A DNA stretch of 64,000 bases from Balneola sp. (GCA_003712055.1 RHLJ01000002.1:434001-498000), one strand, 5' to 3'. Shown: positions 37,697 to 48,077, counted from the first letter of the stretch. The notes: generated by a model not told the origin, from the letters alone. A program made the numbers and translations.

Positions 37697-38410
37697 GTGG
37701 CAAAACGAATCTGCATCTGGAGCGGGCCACGTAATATATCCACAGCGTTGATGTACTCCTTCGCACAACGAAGCGATACAACAGTTGTTGATGAACCCTT
37801 ATATGCCCACTATCTCACCTCAACAAATGCCCATGAATACCATCCGGGAGCAGAAGAGGTGATAGCTAACCAGGAAAATGACGGGCAAAAAGTGATCGAG
37901 GAAATCATTTTTGGAGACTATGACACTCCAGTTGTCTTTTTTAAGCACATGACCCACCATCTTGTTGATCTGGATTGGGGCTTTATGAAGGATACGATCA
38001 ACATCATTCTTACCCGCGATCCTAATGATATGCTTCGGTCCATTGTGCACCAAATTCCGAATCCAACGATGAGAGACGTAGGCTATGCGGCTCATTTGGA
38101 ACTCATGGAATACTTGAAAGGAATTGGCCAACAGCCTATAGTGATCGATTCCAAAGAAGTGTTGATGAACCCTCGCCAAAAACTCACAGAGATTTGTAAT
38201 CACCTCGATATTCCTTTTGAAGAGACTATGCTAAACTGGGAAGCCGGTGCCCGACCCGAAGATGGCATTTGGGCGAAGCACTGGTATCACAATGTGCATA
38301 AATCTACCAGTTTTCAGCTTTATAAAGCTAAAACGGGGCCTTTTCCGGAGGAATTGAGGGGTTTGCTGAATGAGAGTGAGGGGTGTTATTCTAAATTGTT
38401 AAGCCTGTAA
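37697..38410 (+). CDS. Sulfotransferase-like P-loop protein
   Basis: The protein has 237 residues. The start is GTG at 37697; an in-frame stop lies four codons upstream and no ATG is available. The N-terminal ICIWSGPRNISTALMYSF is a 5'-PSB loop of the PAPS-dependent sulfotransferase fold, and ILTRDPNDMLRSIVHQIP is the 3'-phosphate binding strand and helix. In several eukaryotes this type of protein is, as I recall, joined to a class IV aminotransferase; here the two are neighbours. The acceptor is unknown. Confidence 0.8.
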   Translation: MAKRICIWSGPRNISTALMYSFAQRSDTTVVDEPLYAHYLTSTNAHEYHPGAEEVIANQENDGQKVIEEIIFGDYDTPVVFFKHMTHHLVDLDWGFMKDTINIILTRDPNDMLRSIVHQIPNPTMRDVGYAAHLELMEYLKGIGQQPIVIDSKEVLMNPRQKLTEICNHLDIPFEETMLNWEAGARPEDGIWAKHWYHNVHKSTSFQLYKAKTGPFPEELRGLLNESEGCYSKLLSL

Positions 38411-38421
38411 TCAACATCTAA

Positions 38422-38529
38422 GTCATGCTGAACTTGATTCAGCATCTGTGGGGGATGGAAGCTTTGTTAGGTAAATAAATTTTTCTGAAAGCTCGGGCTC
38501 CACAGATCCCGGATCAAGTCCGGGGTGAC
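38422..38529. repeat. REPIN-like palindromic element (copy 1)
   Basis: It is 108 bp long. The 30-base ends (38422-38451 and 38500-38529) are inverted relative to each other with 23 of 30 positions identical. Each end is also a small hairpin (GCTGAACTTGATTCAGC; CCCGGATCAAGTCCGGG) next to a GTCA head. It occupies most of the space between the sulfotransferase and purA stops. Confidence 0.7.
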
Positions 38530-38584
38530 TTCAAAATAAACTGGGACGATAAAAACGTCGGTCAACCGTCGTTAGTCGTCAATC

Positions 38585-39859
38585 CTACCGAATAATCGTC
38601 TCGGATCTTTTCGGGCCAGTAGAGATAATGGTGAACTTCACCCCTAAATACTCTTCCACAAAATTGATGTAGGATTTGGCGGTATCAGGGAGTTCTTCCC
38701 ATTTAGTCATTCCAGAGATGTCTTTATCCCAGCCCAGAAGGGTGGTGTACACTGGCTCCACATTTTCTACTTCATCTAAACAAAGAGGGAAAACAGTGGT
38801 TTCTTCTCCATCAACTTTGTAACTAGTACAGACTTTAATTTCCTCAAAACCATCCATCACATCCATCTTGGTCAGGGTAAGCTCATTCATCCCGTTAATA
38901 CGGACAGCATATTTTAGCGCCACCAAATCCAGCCAGCCGCAACGACGTGGACGACCTGTGGTAGCACCAAATTCATGGCCTTTTTTGCGGAGTTCTTCCC
39001 CGGTTTCATCTTCTAGTTCAGTAGGGAAGGGGCCATTACCTACACGAGTGCAGTAAGCTTTGGTGATACCCATCACATGTGTAATGGCGGTTGGTGGAAC
39101 TCCGGTTCCTGTACAGGCTCCCCCGGAAGTAGGAGAAGAAGAGGTAACAAATGGGTAAGTCCCGTGATCTACATCTAACAAACATCCTTGTGCACCTTCT
39201 AATAAAATCTGTTCACCCGATTCAATAGCTTCATGAAGCATATTGGAGGTATTGCAAATAAAGGGGGTAAGGGTGTTAATGGCTGGCTCAAGTTCCGACA
39301 TCAAATTATCGGCGTTGAGTACAGGCTCTTTATAGAGGTTTTCAAGAGCATAATTAATATCCAGGATATTCTGCTCAATCTTTTTCCGGAGTACCGTTTT
39401 ATCTAGTAGATCAATCATTCTGATACCAATGCGAGCAACTTTGCTCACATAGGCTGGGCCAATTCCGCGTCCGGTAGTTCCAATGGCATCTTTAGCCCGG
39501 CGTTTTTCTTTGAGCTGATCCAGGATTTTGTGGTAGGGAAGGATCACGTGTGCAGTCTGGCTAATAAAGAATCGATTGTCTAAGGAAAAGCCCATGGCTT
39601 TTACTCCTTCGATTTCTTTGACCAGGGCGATAGGATCGATAACAACTCCATTCCCGATGATGCAGTTGGCATCCCCATTAAAAATACCGGATGGTACCAA
39701 GTGGAGGACTACTTCCTTGTCATCAAACTTAAGGGTGTGACCAGCATTTGCACCACCTTGAAAACGAGCAACATAATCTGCTTTATCACTTAACAGGTCA
39801 ACAATCTTTCCTTTTCCTTCATCGCCCCATTGGGCGCCAATTACAACACGAGTGGCCAT
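38585..39859 (-). CDS. purA: Adenylosuccinate synthetase
   Basis: The protein has 424 residues. It joins IMP and aspartate with GTP to give adenylosuccinate, the first step from IMP to AMP. Motifs: GAQWGDEGKGKIVDLL (GTP/IMP site), GGANAGHT, GTTGRGIGPAY and TTGRPRRCGWLDLVAL. Only about 20 bases separate its ATG from the terminator of the STAS gene, so the promoter must overlap that terminator or transcription must read through. Confidence 0.98.
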   Translation of the reverse strand: MATRVVIGAQWGDEGKGKIVDLLSDKADYVARFQGGANAGHTLKFDDKEVVLHLVPSGIFNGDANCIIGNGVVIDPIALVKEIEGVKAMGFSLDNRFFISQTAHVILPYHKILDQLKEKRRAKDAIGTTGRGIGPAYVSKVARIGIRMIDLLDKTVLRKKIEQNILDINYALENLYKEPVLNADNLMSELEPAINTLTPFICNTSNMLHEAIESGEQILLEGAQGCLLDVDHGTYPFVTSSSPTSGGACTGTGVPPTAITHVMGITKAYCTRVGNGPFPTELEDETGEELRKKGHEFGATTGRPRRCGWLDLVALKYAVRINGMNELTLTKMDVMDGFEEIKVCTSYKVDGEETTVFPLCLDEVENVEPVYTTLLGWDKDISGMTKWEELPDTAKSYINFVEEYLGVKFTIISTGPKRSETIIR

Positions 39860-39878
39860 TTAGTCAAAAATTATACAA

Positions 39879-39908
39879 TAAAAAAGGGGTGTAGTTCTCT
39901 ACACCCCT
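39879..39908 (-). terminator. Rho-independent terminator after the STAS gene
   Basis: On the minus strand AGGGGTGTAG pairs with CTACACCCCT around an AGAA loop and runs into six T, ending the secD-secF-STAS unit. Confidence 0.88.
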
Positions 39909-39931
39909 GTAAAGTTTATGTGTTTGATCGG

Positions 39932-40276
39932 TTAGTCTTCATTGAACGAGTTTACAGCCTCTTCTACAGAGTTGTAGTGTTTGAAGACAGTGATCAACTT
40001 AGTAACTACGAGCAAGCTTTGGATTTTATCGGTCGCATTTGCGATACGCAGATCACCACCTGATTTTCTCATAGTGGTTAATGCTCCGATTAACATTCCA
40101 AGGCCAGAAGAATTCATGAATTTAACCTTGCTCAGATCAACCACAATGTTGGTTTTACCAGCGTCGATAAGCTCATGAAGTTTTTCGTTGAGGCTAACCG
40201 CGTCGGGTCCACCCATTACGTTACCTTTAAATTCGATAACAACACTGCCGTAGCGTTCTGATGTTTTAAAGCTCAT
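39932..40276 (-). CDS. STAS-domain anti-sigma-factor antagonist-like protein
   Basis: The protein has 114 residues, all one STAS domain of the SpoIIAA/RsbV type: TNIVVDLSKVKFMNSSGLGM with the phosphorylatable Ser at 56 or 57, then LIGALTTMRKSGGDLRIANAT. Such proteins release sigma factors or control phosphatase/kinase modules when dephosphorylated. No anti-sigma kinase or phosphatase is nearby. It is 18 bases downstream of secF and shares its direction, an unusual linkage. Confidence 0.88.
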   Translation of the reverse strand: MSFKTSERYGSVVIEFKGNVMGGPDAVSLNEKLHELIDAGKTNIVVDLSKVKFMNSSGLGMLIGALTTMRKSGGDLRIANATDKIQSLLVVTKLITVFKHYNSVEEAVNSFNED

Positions 40277-40294
40277 AAGTTCCTCTTTAAATTC

Positions 40295-41209
40295 TTATTT
40301 AGTTTTACGGGTACGTTTATCGAGTTCCAGTACCAACGGACTCGCTACAAATAAAGAGCTGTACGTACCAAGAACTACACCTATGATAAGGGCAAAAGAT
40401 AATCCTTTCAACACCTCACCGCCGAAAATAAACAGCACGAGCACCACAAACAAGGTGGTTACCGAAGTAATAACAGTTCGGCTGAGCGTGTCGTTAAGAC
40501 TCTTATTGATCATCGGAAGGTATTCCATTCCTTTATGCACAATGCTGTTTTCCCTGATTCGGTCAAATACTACCACGGTATCATTGAGCGAATAACCTAC
40601 AATAGTCAGGAATGCAGCAATAATATTCTGATCGATAAGCAGACTAAATGAAACGAACTCATTAAGTACGGTAAAAATACCCAGAGTAATCGTTACATCA
40701 TGCACCAGAGCAGCTACTGCTCCAGCTGAGAATGTCCAGTTCCGGAAACGGAACAAGATGTATATAAAGATGATTGCTATCGCATAAATCACCGATTGCA
40801 ACGCACCGGATCTTAAGTCGTCGCCAAACCGGGGACTGATATAATTCCCAGATTCAGATTCATAAGTGATTCCAGGCAGTTCCGCCTCAAAGACATCCTC
40901 AATAAGCACCTTAACTTCTTCTTTAGTATTTGCATTATCAGTACGAATAAGTACTTCCACATCGCTACCAAAGAGTTTGATTTCAGGAGCTGAACCTAGA
41001 GGTTCAGTAAGTAGACTTCTAAGTTCTACTGTGTTTACTGGTTCGGAGAATTTGTATACAAATTCACTTCCGCCTTTGAAGTCGATACCATATTGCAGGC
41101 CTTTACTTACTATGGCTGTGATAGAAGCTATCATTAAAATTCCCGAAACTATGTAGGCCGTTTTACGATTGCCCACAAAATTAAAGGTTGGTGTTTCAAA
41201 CCATCTCAT
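40295..41209 (-). CDS. secF: Protein translocase subunit SecF
   Basis: The protein has 304 residues with six transmembrane helices. The RND-like motif GYSLNDTVVVFDRIREN is clear, and the periplasmic P1-like region lies between helix 1 and 2 (ELRSLLTEPLGSAPEIKLFG). With SecD it uses the proton or sodium gradient to pull exported proteins across the membrane. It follows secD by 41 bases. Confidence 0.96.
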   Translation of the reverse strand: MRWFETPTFNFVGNRKTAYIVSGILMIASITAIVSKGLQYGIDFKGGSEFVYKFSEPVNTVELRSLLTEPLGSAPEIKLFGSDVEVLIRTDNANTKEEVKVLIEDVFEAELPGITYESESGNYISPRFGDDLRSGALQSVIYAIAIIFIYILFRFRNWTFSAGAVAALVHDVTITLGIFTVLNEFVSFSLLIDQNIIAAFLTIVGYSLNDTVVVFDRIRENSIVHKGMEYLPMINKSLNDTLSRTVITSVTTLFVVLVLFIFGGEVLKGLSFALIIGVVLGTYSSLFVASPLVLELDKRTRKTK

Positions 41210-41250
41210 AATGTATTCCTATTAAATAAATCGTTTTAATTTCTTTTGGA

Positions 41251-43068
41251 TTAACCAAAGCTCACAGCTTCAGCTTTATTTCTGGATAAATAGTCGATGA
41301 CTACTCGTGTGATTACAATGGCACTGAACAGGGAACAACAAATACCTGCGAGCAGTGTTACTGCGAAACCTTTAATCGGGCCAACACCAAAGCTGTATAG
41401 AATTATTGCAACAAAACCTGTTGTAACATTCGCGTCTATAATGGCGCTCATTGCGTTTGAATAACCAGAAGAGATTGCCGCTTTGATGGTTTTACCTGAG
41501 CGTTGTTCTTCCCGAATCCGGTCAAAAATCAGTACGTTGGCATCTACGGCCATACCAATGGTTAGTACGATACCAGCCATGCCTGGCAAGGTTAATACCG
41601 CTCCAAAGCTTGCGAGTACACCTAAAATGAATACAATATTAAGTGTAAGCGCTATATCAGCTACTGCGCCGCCTTTTCTGTAATAAACAATCATGAAAAT
41701 GGCTACGATACTTAACCCGATGATAATAGAACTCAATCCGGCTTCGATTGAAGCTTCACCTAATGTTGCTCCTACAGTACGGCTACCAATAATTTCAAGT
41801 GGGGCTGGTAATGCACCCGACATTAAAATATTTACTAAATCTTCCGCTTCTTCTACACTTTCAAGTCCTGTAATTGATGAACGACCACCAGTAATTTTAC
41901 CAATTACATTTGGGTACGAAACCACGTAGTTATCAAGTACGATAGCTACCGGTTTTCCGATATTAGCTCCGGTAACACGACCCCAAACACGCGCTCCTTC
42001 TGAGTTCATGCCCATTGCTACTTCCGGGATATTGGTAGTAGGATCGAACTGGATACTAGCTTCTTCAATTACTTCACCAGTAAGTTCAGCAGTGGTATTT
42101 ACTCCAAAAAGAGCGTATTGCTCAAGCCCATCTGTAAATGAAACCGGATTTGATCCCCAAAGAACAGTGGTGTTTCTTGGCATCATTTGCTGCACTTCCG
42201 GATCTTTTAACAGAGCCATTACCGCGGCTGTATCTTCTGCGGAAGCATACCCGAAGATATAAGGGCTTTGCTGTTGTAGGAACCCTAAAAGATCAACTAA
42301 CTGGTTGGTAGCAATCGGTTGGGAAAGACTGTCAGATGAACTATCGGGTACAACATCATAATATTGAATTGCTCTTGTTCTGAAATTTGAGAAGTCCTGT
42401 GCATCTGCTCCGGTTCTGAATTCAAGTCGTGCGGTTCCTTTTAAAAGGTCAAATACACGCTGTTCATCAGATACACCTGGAAGCTCGGCAATGATTCTAG
42501 TGGTACCTTGCTTAACAATTGAAGGTTCGCTTACACCGAATCTGTCTACACGAGTACGTACAATTTCGATTGCTCTGTCTAAAGCAGCATCACGCTGATT
42601 TTTCAGATAAACAACTACCTCTTCGTTTGTTGATCGACGGGTGATATTGTCAACATCGCTTCGATAGTATCGGCTTAGGCGTGCATTTTCGTCTCTAGAC
42701 TCAAACTCAACGACCATTTCGTCAATGAAATCAGTGTCGTTTGCTTCGGCATTTTGCCGGGCCGTATTTATTACGTCGACTAGAAGTGCATCCCTATCTT
42801 CACCTGCTAATTCAGAGATAAGCTGAGGAGTACCTACCTCAAGGGTTACGTGCATACCGCCTTGTAAATCAAGACCAAGAGACAGTATTTGATCGCGAAT
42901 ATTAGAAAGCCTTTCAGCATTTTCTCGTTCATATGTTTCTGCTTCGGGAGCAGGCATTTCTGCAATTTGCTTTTGCTCAAGGTTCCATATAACTGTAGGA
43001 GAAAGTTCATACAGGAAATAAGCGAGGAACCCAACAATCAATAAGATTTTAAATCCGTTACCTTGCAT
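41251..43068 (-). CDS. secD: Protein translocase subunit SecD
   Basis: The protein has 605 residues: an N-terminal helix, a large periplasmic domain opening with LGLDLQGGMHVTLEV, the GVSEPSIVKQGTTRIIAELPG segment, and a six-helix C-terminal block with GMAVDANVLIFDRIREEQ. Conserved Asp residues in the last motif take part in ion coupling. It is the first gene of secD-secF-STAS. Confidence 0.96.
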   Translation of the reverse strand: MQGNGFKILLIVGFLAYFLYELSPTVIWNLEQKQIAEMPAPEAETYERENAERLSNIRDQILSLGLDLQGGMHVTLEVGTPQLISELAGEDRDALLVDVINTARQNAEANDTDFIDEMVVEFESRDENARLSRYYRSDVDNITRRSTNEEVVVYLKNQRDAALDRAIEIVRTRVDRFGVSEPSIVKQGTTRIIAELPGVSDEQRVFDLLKGTARLEFRTGADAQDFSNFRTRAIQYYDVVPDSSSDSLSQPIATNQLVDLLGFLQQQSPYIFGYASAEDTAAVMALLKDPEVQQMMPRNTTVLWGSNPVSFTDGLEQYALFGVNTTAELTGEVIEEASIQFDPTTNIPEVAMGMNSEGARVWGRVTGANIGKPVAIVLDNYVVSYPNVIGKITGGRSSITGLESVEEAEDLVNILMSGALPAPLEIIGSRTVGATLGEASIEAGLSSIIIGLSIVAIFMIVYYRKGGAVADIALTLNIVFILGVLASFGAVLTLPGMAGIVLTIGMAVDANVLIFDRIREEQRSGKTIKAAISSGYSNAMSAIIDANVTTGFVAIILYSFGVGPIKGFAVTLLAGICCSLFSAIVITRVVIDYLSRNKAEAVSFG

Positions 43069-43171
43069 AATTTTTTCAATTAGATAATTAAGAATGTTTC
43101 AATTAAGAATGGGTTAGAGGCGGTTGCCTTAACCTGAATAGTTTAAAAAGTAGGGGTGGTTAGCTTGGCTT

Positions 43172-43213
43172 ATTGAACATTGAACATTGAACATTGAACA
43201 TTGAACATTGAAC
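43172..43213. repeat. Tandem array of six ATTGAAC heptamers
   Basis: Six exact copies of ATTGAAC run head to tail from 43172 to 43213, followed by a broken copy and one more at 43223-43229. It lies just past the stop of the 184-residue hypothetical gene. Slippage could change the copy number. Confidence 0.9.
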
Positions 43214-43234
43214 AATTGAGCCATTGAACATTTT

Positions 43235-43789
43235 CTAAGGAGCGCCTATAGCTGTTCCGCTTTTAAGAGGGGTGAGGATATGTGATTTCGAGATTGATAA
43301 TTCTGAGTATTCAAAATCAACAGGTCGGTCGAAATCAACGTGAGTAAGATTCTTTTGGACAGCTTTTGAAAAAAAGTTGCCATCTGTTGGTAATACAGAA
43401 TGTGGCTTAATGTTTTGAACAAAAACTGCTTTACCCATTTCATTACCAGAAGTTTGGTAATGCTCCCATGCAGTAATGATTAGGTGATAAGCGTCTTCTG
43501 AAGAACTTTCACCATCCTTAGAAATCGGGAGTTTAAACTCATCATAGTTAGAAGCAACTAATTCAGACGCTTCTTTTATAACATCTTCAAGTTCGGCTTT
43601 TTTACTGGATAGTTTTTCAATCTCATCAGCAAGAGAACCATTGTCCTGTTTGAGGTGAGAGCCGAGCCAGTTTGCAAAAGCACTGTGGTCGGTTTCGCTA
43701 TCAGCTGGCTTTATATAGTGCAGGGTAATACCCAGTACCATTAAGGCAAAGCCAAAAAGATGAGTTTTATATGATCTAAAGAATTTCAT
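43235..43789 (-). CDS. Hypothetical membrane-anchored protein with coiled coil
   Basis: The protein has 184 residues. An N-terminal membrane helix (residues 9-26) is followed by a coiled-coil-prone stretch (about 53-80; SLADEIEKLSSKKAELEDVIKEA cut in register) and a C-terminal globular part with no recognised motif. The topology suggests an envelope protein facing the periplasm. It lies between uvrA and secD on the same strand. Confidence 0.55.
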   Translation of the reverse strand: MKFFRSYKTHLFGFALMVLGITLHYIKPADSETDHSAFANWLGSHLKQDNGSLADEIEKLSSKKAELEDVIKEASELVASNYDEFKLPISKDGESSSEDAYHLIITAWEHYQTSGNEMGKAVFVQNIKPHSVLPTDGNFFSKAVQKNLTHVDFDRPVDFEYSELSISKSHILTPLKSGTAIGAP

Positions 43790-43859
43790 CAGACTTTAAA
43801 GATAGCTAAGTAGCGTCCCAATTATCAACGACTACGGTAAAAATGATTTTTGTTCCAAA

Positions 43860-46706
43860 TCACAGAGCTTTTTCGTGTTTATTAAGCCTGTCGAATTCCT
43901 GTTTGAGGAATTTTCCGGTTTCGGATGTTTTATGGTCTGCCAGTTTCTTTGGGGTACCCTGTGCAATGATTTTTCCTCCTCCACGGCCACCTTCCGGCCC
44001 CAGATCTATAATCCAGTCAGCCGCTTTAATTAAATCCAGGTTATGCTCAATTACCATTACAGTATTCCCCTTATCAACCAGTTGCTGTATCACATCTATC
44101 AGCATGCGAACATCCTGGAAATGAAGGCCTGTTGTTGGCTCATCCATTACATAAAGAGTATCTCCGGTTCCAATCTTGGAGAGCTCTCGGGCAAGTTTTA
44201 TACGTTGCGCTTCTCCTCCTGAAAGAGTGGTACTTGACTGCCCCAGGGTTAAATAGCCAAGCCCTACCGAATTTAGTGTAGAAAGGATCCTGGAGATGGC
44301 AGGCTGTGCATCAAAAAACTCAGCAGCCTCACCAATAGGCATATTCAATACATCAGAGATATTTTTCTTTTTATAATAAATCTCCAGTGTTTCCCGGTTG
44401 TATCGCTTTCCGTTACAGGTTTCGCAAGTCACATAAACATCCGGTAGAAAATTCATTTCAATCTTGCGAACACCATCTCCCTGACAAGTCTCACAACGTC
44501 CTCCTTTTACGTTAAAGGAGAATCGCCCTTGATCATAACCTCTGATCTTAGCCTCAGGAAGTTCAGAAAACAGTCTTCTTATATGGTCAAATACTTTGGT
44601 ATAAGTTCCAGGATTTGATCGTGGAGTCCTTCCGATAGGGCTTTGATCAATAGAAATAATTTTATCGATGTTATCTAGGCCTTCTACCGTGTCATAAGGA
44701 AGAGGAACACTTTTCGATTTATAGAAGTGATTAGAAAGAATAGGAACAAGTGTTTGATTGATCAAAGAACTCTTACCACTTCCACTCACTCCAGTAACCG
44801 AAATAAATTTGCCTAGCGGGAAAGAGATATCAACGTTATTAAGGTTGTGCCCCCTGGCATTCTTTATAGTAATCTTCTTTCCATTACCCTTTCGATATTG
44901 CTCCGGCAGTTCAATAATTTCTTCATCCCTTAGAAAACGAGCGGTCATGGAATCATGCTCTAGTTTATCCGGTGTTCCTGATGAAACGATACTTCCCCCA
45001 TGTACTCCGGCTCCTGGTCCAAGATCGACTACAAAATCAGCATGCTCAATGGTCTCACGATCGTGCTCCACTACAATAACACTATTACCTAAATCCCTTA
45101 GTGTTTCCAGTGACTTTATAAGCTTGATATTATCTCTTTGATGTAGCCCGATACTAGGTTCATCAAGTATATAGAGCACACCAACCAATTGAGTACCTAT
45201 CTGTGTAGCAAGACGAATACGCTGGGCTTCACCACCACTAAGCGTTTGAGCTTCGCGGTCGAGGTTCAGGTAGTTTAGTCCGACATTTAAAAGAAAATCG
45301 AGACGGTCTCGAATTTCTTTTAAAACCTGGTTTCCGATTAATTGTTGACGTTCAGTTAAATTGATGGAGTAGAGTACATTACGTAATCCCTGGATATCCA
45401 GCTTTACCAGATCATGGATATTATGTCCATCTATTTTATAAGATAACGCCTCCTGATTAAGTCTGCCTCCGTTGCATTTAGGGCAAACCACCTTGCTCAT
45501 AAATGCTTTCGCTTTTTCTCTTTGTTTAGGAGACTTACTATTCTCGTATTGCTCTATGATAATACGTCGAAGTCCTTCGAACTTGTGCTGGTAAGTAACC
45601 GAGCTGTCTTTGAAATCATAGCTCACCCCGAATTTCTTATCCCCGCTTCCTTTCATGAGCATCTTCCGAGCTTCATCTGAATACTTTTTGAGAGGGGTAT
45701 CAAAATCAAGGCCAAAGCTTTCTAATACAGCTTTGAGTTGTTTGAATGCAAAAATATCTCGTGGAGGCCCCAGGTAACGGATCCCGCCTTGCGTTACTGT
45801 TTGCGACTCATTAGGAACTAAAAGGTCCCAGCTTACATCGTAGGTATAGCCAAGTCCATCACATTCATTGCAGGCTCCATAGGGAGAGTTGAACGAGAAC
45901 AAGTTTGGAGCCGGATCTTCATAAGCTAAGCCACTTTGTAAATCGAAGAGTTTTTGAGAAAAGAGACGGTCTTTGTAAGAGCTATCCTCTTGCTGTACTG
46001 AAAGAACCACATTTCCGTCAGCCATTTCTAAAGCTAACCGAATGCTATCAGCGATTCGCTTTTCACTTTTGGGAGAGATCACAAAGCGATCTATTACAAC
46101 CTCAATATTGTGGGTTTTATATCGGTCAACCTGAAGCCCTTTTGTAAGTTCTGTAAACTCACCATCAATCCGGGCACTTACAAAACCTTGTTTTATAGTC
46201 TGTTCAAAAAGCTCCCGATAATGTCCTTTTCTTCCTCTTACTACAGGGGCGAGGCAATATGCTTTGGTTCCTTTAGGCATGGCCATAACCGCAGCTACAA
46301 CCTGATCAGCTGTTTGCTTCTCCATCTTATTACCACTTATGTAGGAATAGGGAGTTCCAACGCGCGCATATAAGAGTCGAAGAAAATCATAAATCTCGGT
46401 AACCGTACCTACTGTAGAGCGGGGATTTCTATTCGTAGTTTTTTGATCAATAGAAATTACCGGAGAAAGACCATCGATAAAATCTACGGCCGGGCGTTCC
46501 ATCATTCCCAAAAACTGTCGGGCATAAGCTGAAAGAGACTCAAGGAATCGGCGTTGCCCTTCCGCATAGATGGTATCGAAGGCGAGGGAAGACTTTCCGG
46601 AACCAGACAGTCCGGTGATTACAACCAGTTGGTCTCTTGGAATATTAATGTCAAAATTCTTGAGGTTATGCTCGCGCGCGCCTTTTACTACAATGTATTC
46701 CTGCAA
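43860..46706 (-). CDS. uvrA: Excinuclease ABC subunit A
   Basis: The protein has 948 residues, the full UvrA length. Two ABC ATPase modules: Walker [20 protein letters not shown] near residue 32 and [15 protein letters not shown] near residue 640, each with LSGGEAQRI signatures. Zinc-finger cysteines occur in CPKCNGG and in CETCQGDG / CETCNGKRY. UvrA scans DNA for bulky lesions and loads UvrB. The start is TTG at 46706; the first family residues ([18 protein letters not shown]) follow directly and no ATG fits. Confidence 0.97.
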   Translation of the reverse strand: MQEYIVVKGAREHNLKNFDINIPRDQLVVITGLSGSGKSSLAFDTIYAEGQRRFLESLSAYARQFLGMMERPAVDFIDGLSPVISIDQKTTNRNPRSTVGTVTEIYDFLRLLYARVGTPYSYISGNKMEKQTADQVVAAVMAMPKGTKAYCLAPVVRGRKGHYRELFEQTIKQGFVSARIDGEFTELTKGLQVDRYKTHNIEVVIDRFVISPKSEKRIADSIRLALEMADGNVVLSVQQEDSSYKDRLFSQKLFDLQSGLAYEDPAPNLFSFNSPYGACNECDGLGYTYDVSWDLLVPNESQTVTQGGIRYLGPPRDIFAFKQLKAVLESFGLDFDTPLKKYSDEARKMLMKGSGDKKFGVSYDFKDSSVTYQHKFEGLRRIIIEQYENSKSPKQREKAKAFMSKVVCPKCNGGRLNQEALSYKIDGHNIHDLVKLDIQGLRNVLYSINLTERQQLIGNQVLKEIRDRLDFLLNVGLNYLNLDREAQTLSGGEAQRIRLATQIGTQLVGVLYILDEPSIGLHQRDNIKLIKSLETLRDLGNSVIVVEHDRETIEHADFVVDLGPGAGVHGGSIVSSGTPDKLEHDSMTARFLRDEEIIELPEQYRKGNGKKITIKNARGHNLNNVDISFPLGKFISVTGVSGSGKSSLINQTLVPILSNHFYKSKSVPLPYDTVEGLDNIDKIISIDQSPIGRTPRSNPGTYTKVFDHIRRLFSELPEAKIRGYDQGRFSFNVKGGRCETCQGDGVRKIEMNFLPDVYVTCETCNGKRYNRETLEIYYKKKNISDVLNMPIGEAAEFFDAQPAISRILSTLNSVGLGYLTLGQSSTTLSGGEAQRIKLARELSKIGTGDTLYVMDEPTTGLHFQDVRMLIDVIQQLVDKGNTVMVIEHNLDLIKAADWIIDLGPEGGRGGGKIIAQGTPKKLADHKTSETGKFLKQEFDRLNKHEKAL

Positions 46707-46784
46707 TGTGAATTCCCTAGGAGATTAAACCAATCAATTTAATGAACAGTGCACAAAAAACCTGCATTCCTTTGTTCAAAAAAA

Positions 46785-48077
46785 TTAGGCCGGAGTACCT
46801 TTGGAAAGGAAATTATAATCTCTGATAAACAACCTATTTGGGATAAGTCCTTCGCTATCTTCTGATAGCTCAGGTTTAATACGGTTTAGGAAATACATAG
46901 GTACCTTACCAATATTCTTTGCTTCAATCTCTCCTCTAGGTTCACACTCAAAAAAGTCTTTAATCCTTTCATAAGTATCTTGAGAAATATTGATACTCTC
47001 ATTTTCAGAGTTTTGCTCCATTCTGGAAGCGAGGTTTACCGCGGCTCCCCAAACATCATATGCAAATCTTCTTTTCCCAATTACCCCGACCACTGACTGT
47101 CCGGTATTAATTCCAATCCGAAGAGGGAAATAGGGGATGGAATCGGGTAATGAGTTTCTAAGATTTGATACAAAAAATCTCATTTTTAAAGCAGCAAGTG
47201 CTGTATCAATGGGGTGAGTATTATTTCTCTCAGGGATTCCCCCGGCTGCCATATAACTGTCGCCAATAGTTTTAATCTTGATCAGATTATGTTGTGATAT
47301 GAAGTCGTCAAACTTATCGAAGTAAAAGCTCAGGCTTTCAATCAGCTTTTCAGGAGAAAGATCGGGTACAATACGGCTGAAATCCTCAAAGTCAGTAAAC
47401 ATAAATGTAGCATCTTCATACCTTTCAGGAGCTACTGTTCCATATGCAAGTAAGCTATCCGCAATTTTCTTGGGAAATATGTTTTGAAGAAGATCTTCAT
47501 GCTCCTTTTTAGTGAGCTCAAGTTCCTGGTTGGCGGCATTTAAACCCGATTGCATTTTTTCGAGTCTGTTGTTTTGACCCAATGTGTTTTTATAAGTGGA
47601 TACAAGCAGGCTCACAAGATGAGAGAAATCAGCTTTAACGTGATATTGATTCCCTTCAATAGTCACCGGTACTGTTTCTTTAGTTTGAGAAACAGCGATA
47701 GGGTTGCTTAAGAGTTCACTTATTTTCGAGAATAAAGTGTCATCATCATAGGGCTTTGTGAGATAGTTATCTGCGCCGGCTTCAATGCCCTTCATTAAGC
47801 TTGTGGCTTCAATTCTGGATGTTACCAGGATTACCGGGATACTCTGCAATTTTGGATTCGTTTTGATGGAACTGCAAAGCTCATATCCATCCATCAGAGG
47901 CATTTCTACATCCGAAATAACAATGTCAGGATACTCGGTTTCTACGATTTCTAAGGCGTCCTTACCATTCTGAGCGGTAATTACATCGTATCCCTTTTGT
48001 ATTAGTTTGTGTCGAATAATGGTTACCAAAGCTGGGTAATCATCAACAACTAGTATCCTGGGTTTTGTTTGTAACAT
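46785..48077 (-). CDS. Response regulator with class III adenylate cyclase output
   Basis: The protein has 430 residues. Residues 1-125 are a receiver domain with the phospho-acceptor Asp in DIVISDVEMPLMDGYEL and the switch Lys in NYLTKPYDD. A coiled linker (about 165-200) leads to a cyclase domain: FMFTDFEDFSR, KTIGDSYMAAGG, and YDVWGAAVNLASRM with catalytic Asn and Arg. The metal Asp and substrate Lys are all present, so it should be active and controlled by an unlinked histidine kinase. Confidence 0.93.
   Translation of the reverse strand: MLQTKPRILVVDDYPALVTIIRHKLIQKGYDVITAQNGKDALEIVETEYPDIVISDVEMPLMDGYELCSSIKTNPKLQSIPVILVTSRIEATSLMKGIEAGADNYLTKPYDDDTLFSKISELLSNPIAVSQTKETVPVTIEGNQYHVKADFSHLVSLLVSTYKNTLGQNNRLEKMQSGLNAANQELELTKKEHEDLLQNIFPKKIADSLLAYGTVAPERYEDATFMFTDFEDFSRIVPDLSPEKLIESLSFYFDKFDDFISQHNLIKIKTIGDSYMAAGGIPERNNTHPIDTALAALKMRFFVSNLRNSLPDSIPYFPLRIGINTGQSVVGVIGKRRFAYDVWGAAVNLASRMEQNSENESINISQDTYERIKDFFECEPRGEIEAKNIGKVPMYFLNRIKPELSEDSEGLIPNRLFIRDYNFLSKGTPA

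Noticed and set aside
38422-38529. Insertion sequence remnant
   Set aside because: At 108 bp it has no coding sequence and each end is a hairpin, which fits a REPIN-like repeat better.
43172-43229. CRISPR-like repeat array
   Set aside because: The unit is seven bases with no spacers, and no cas gene is present.
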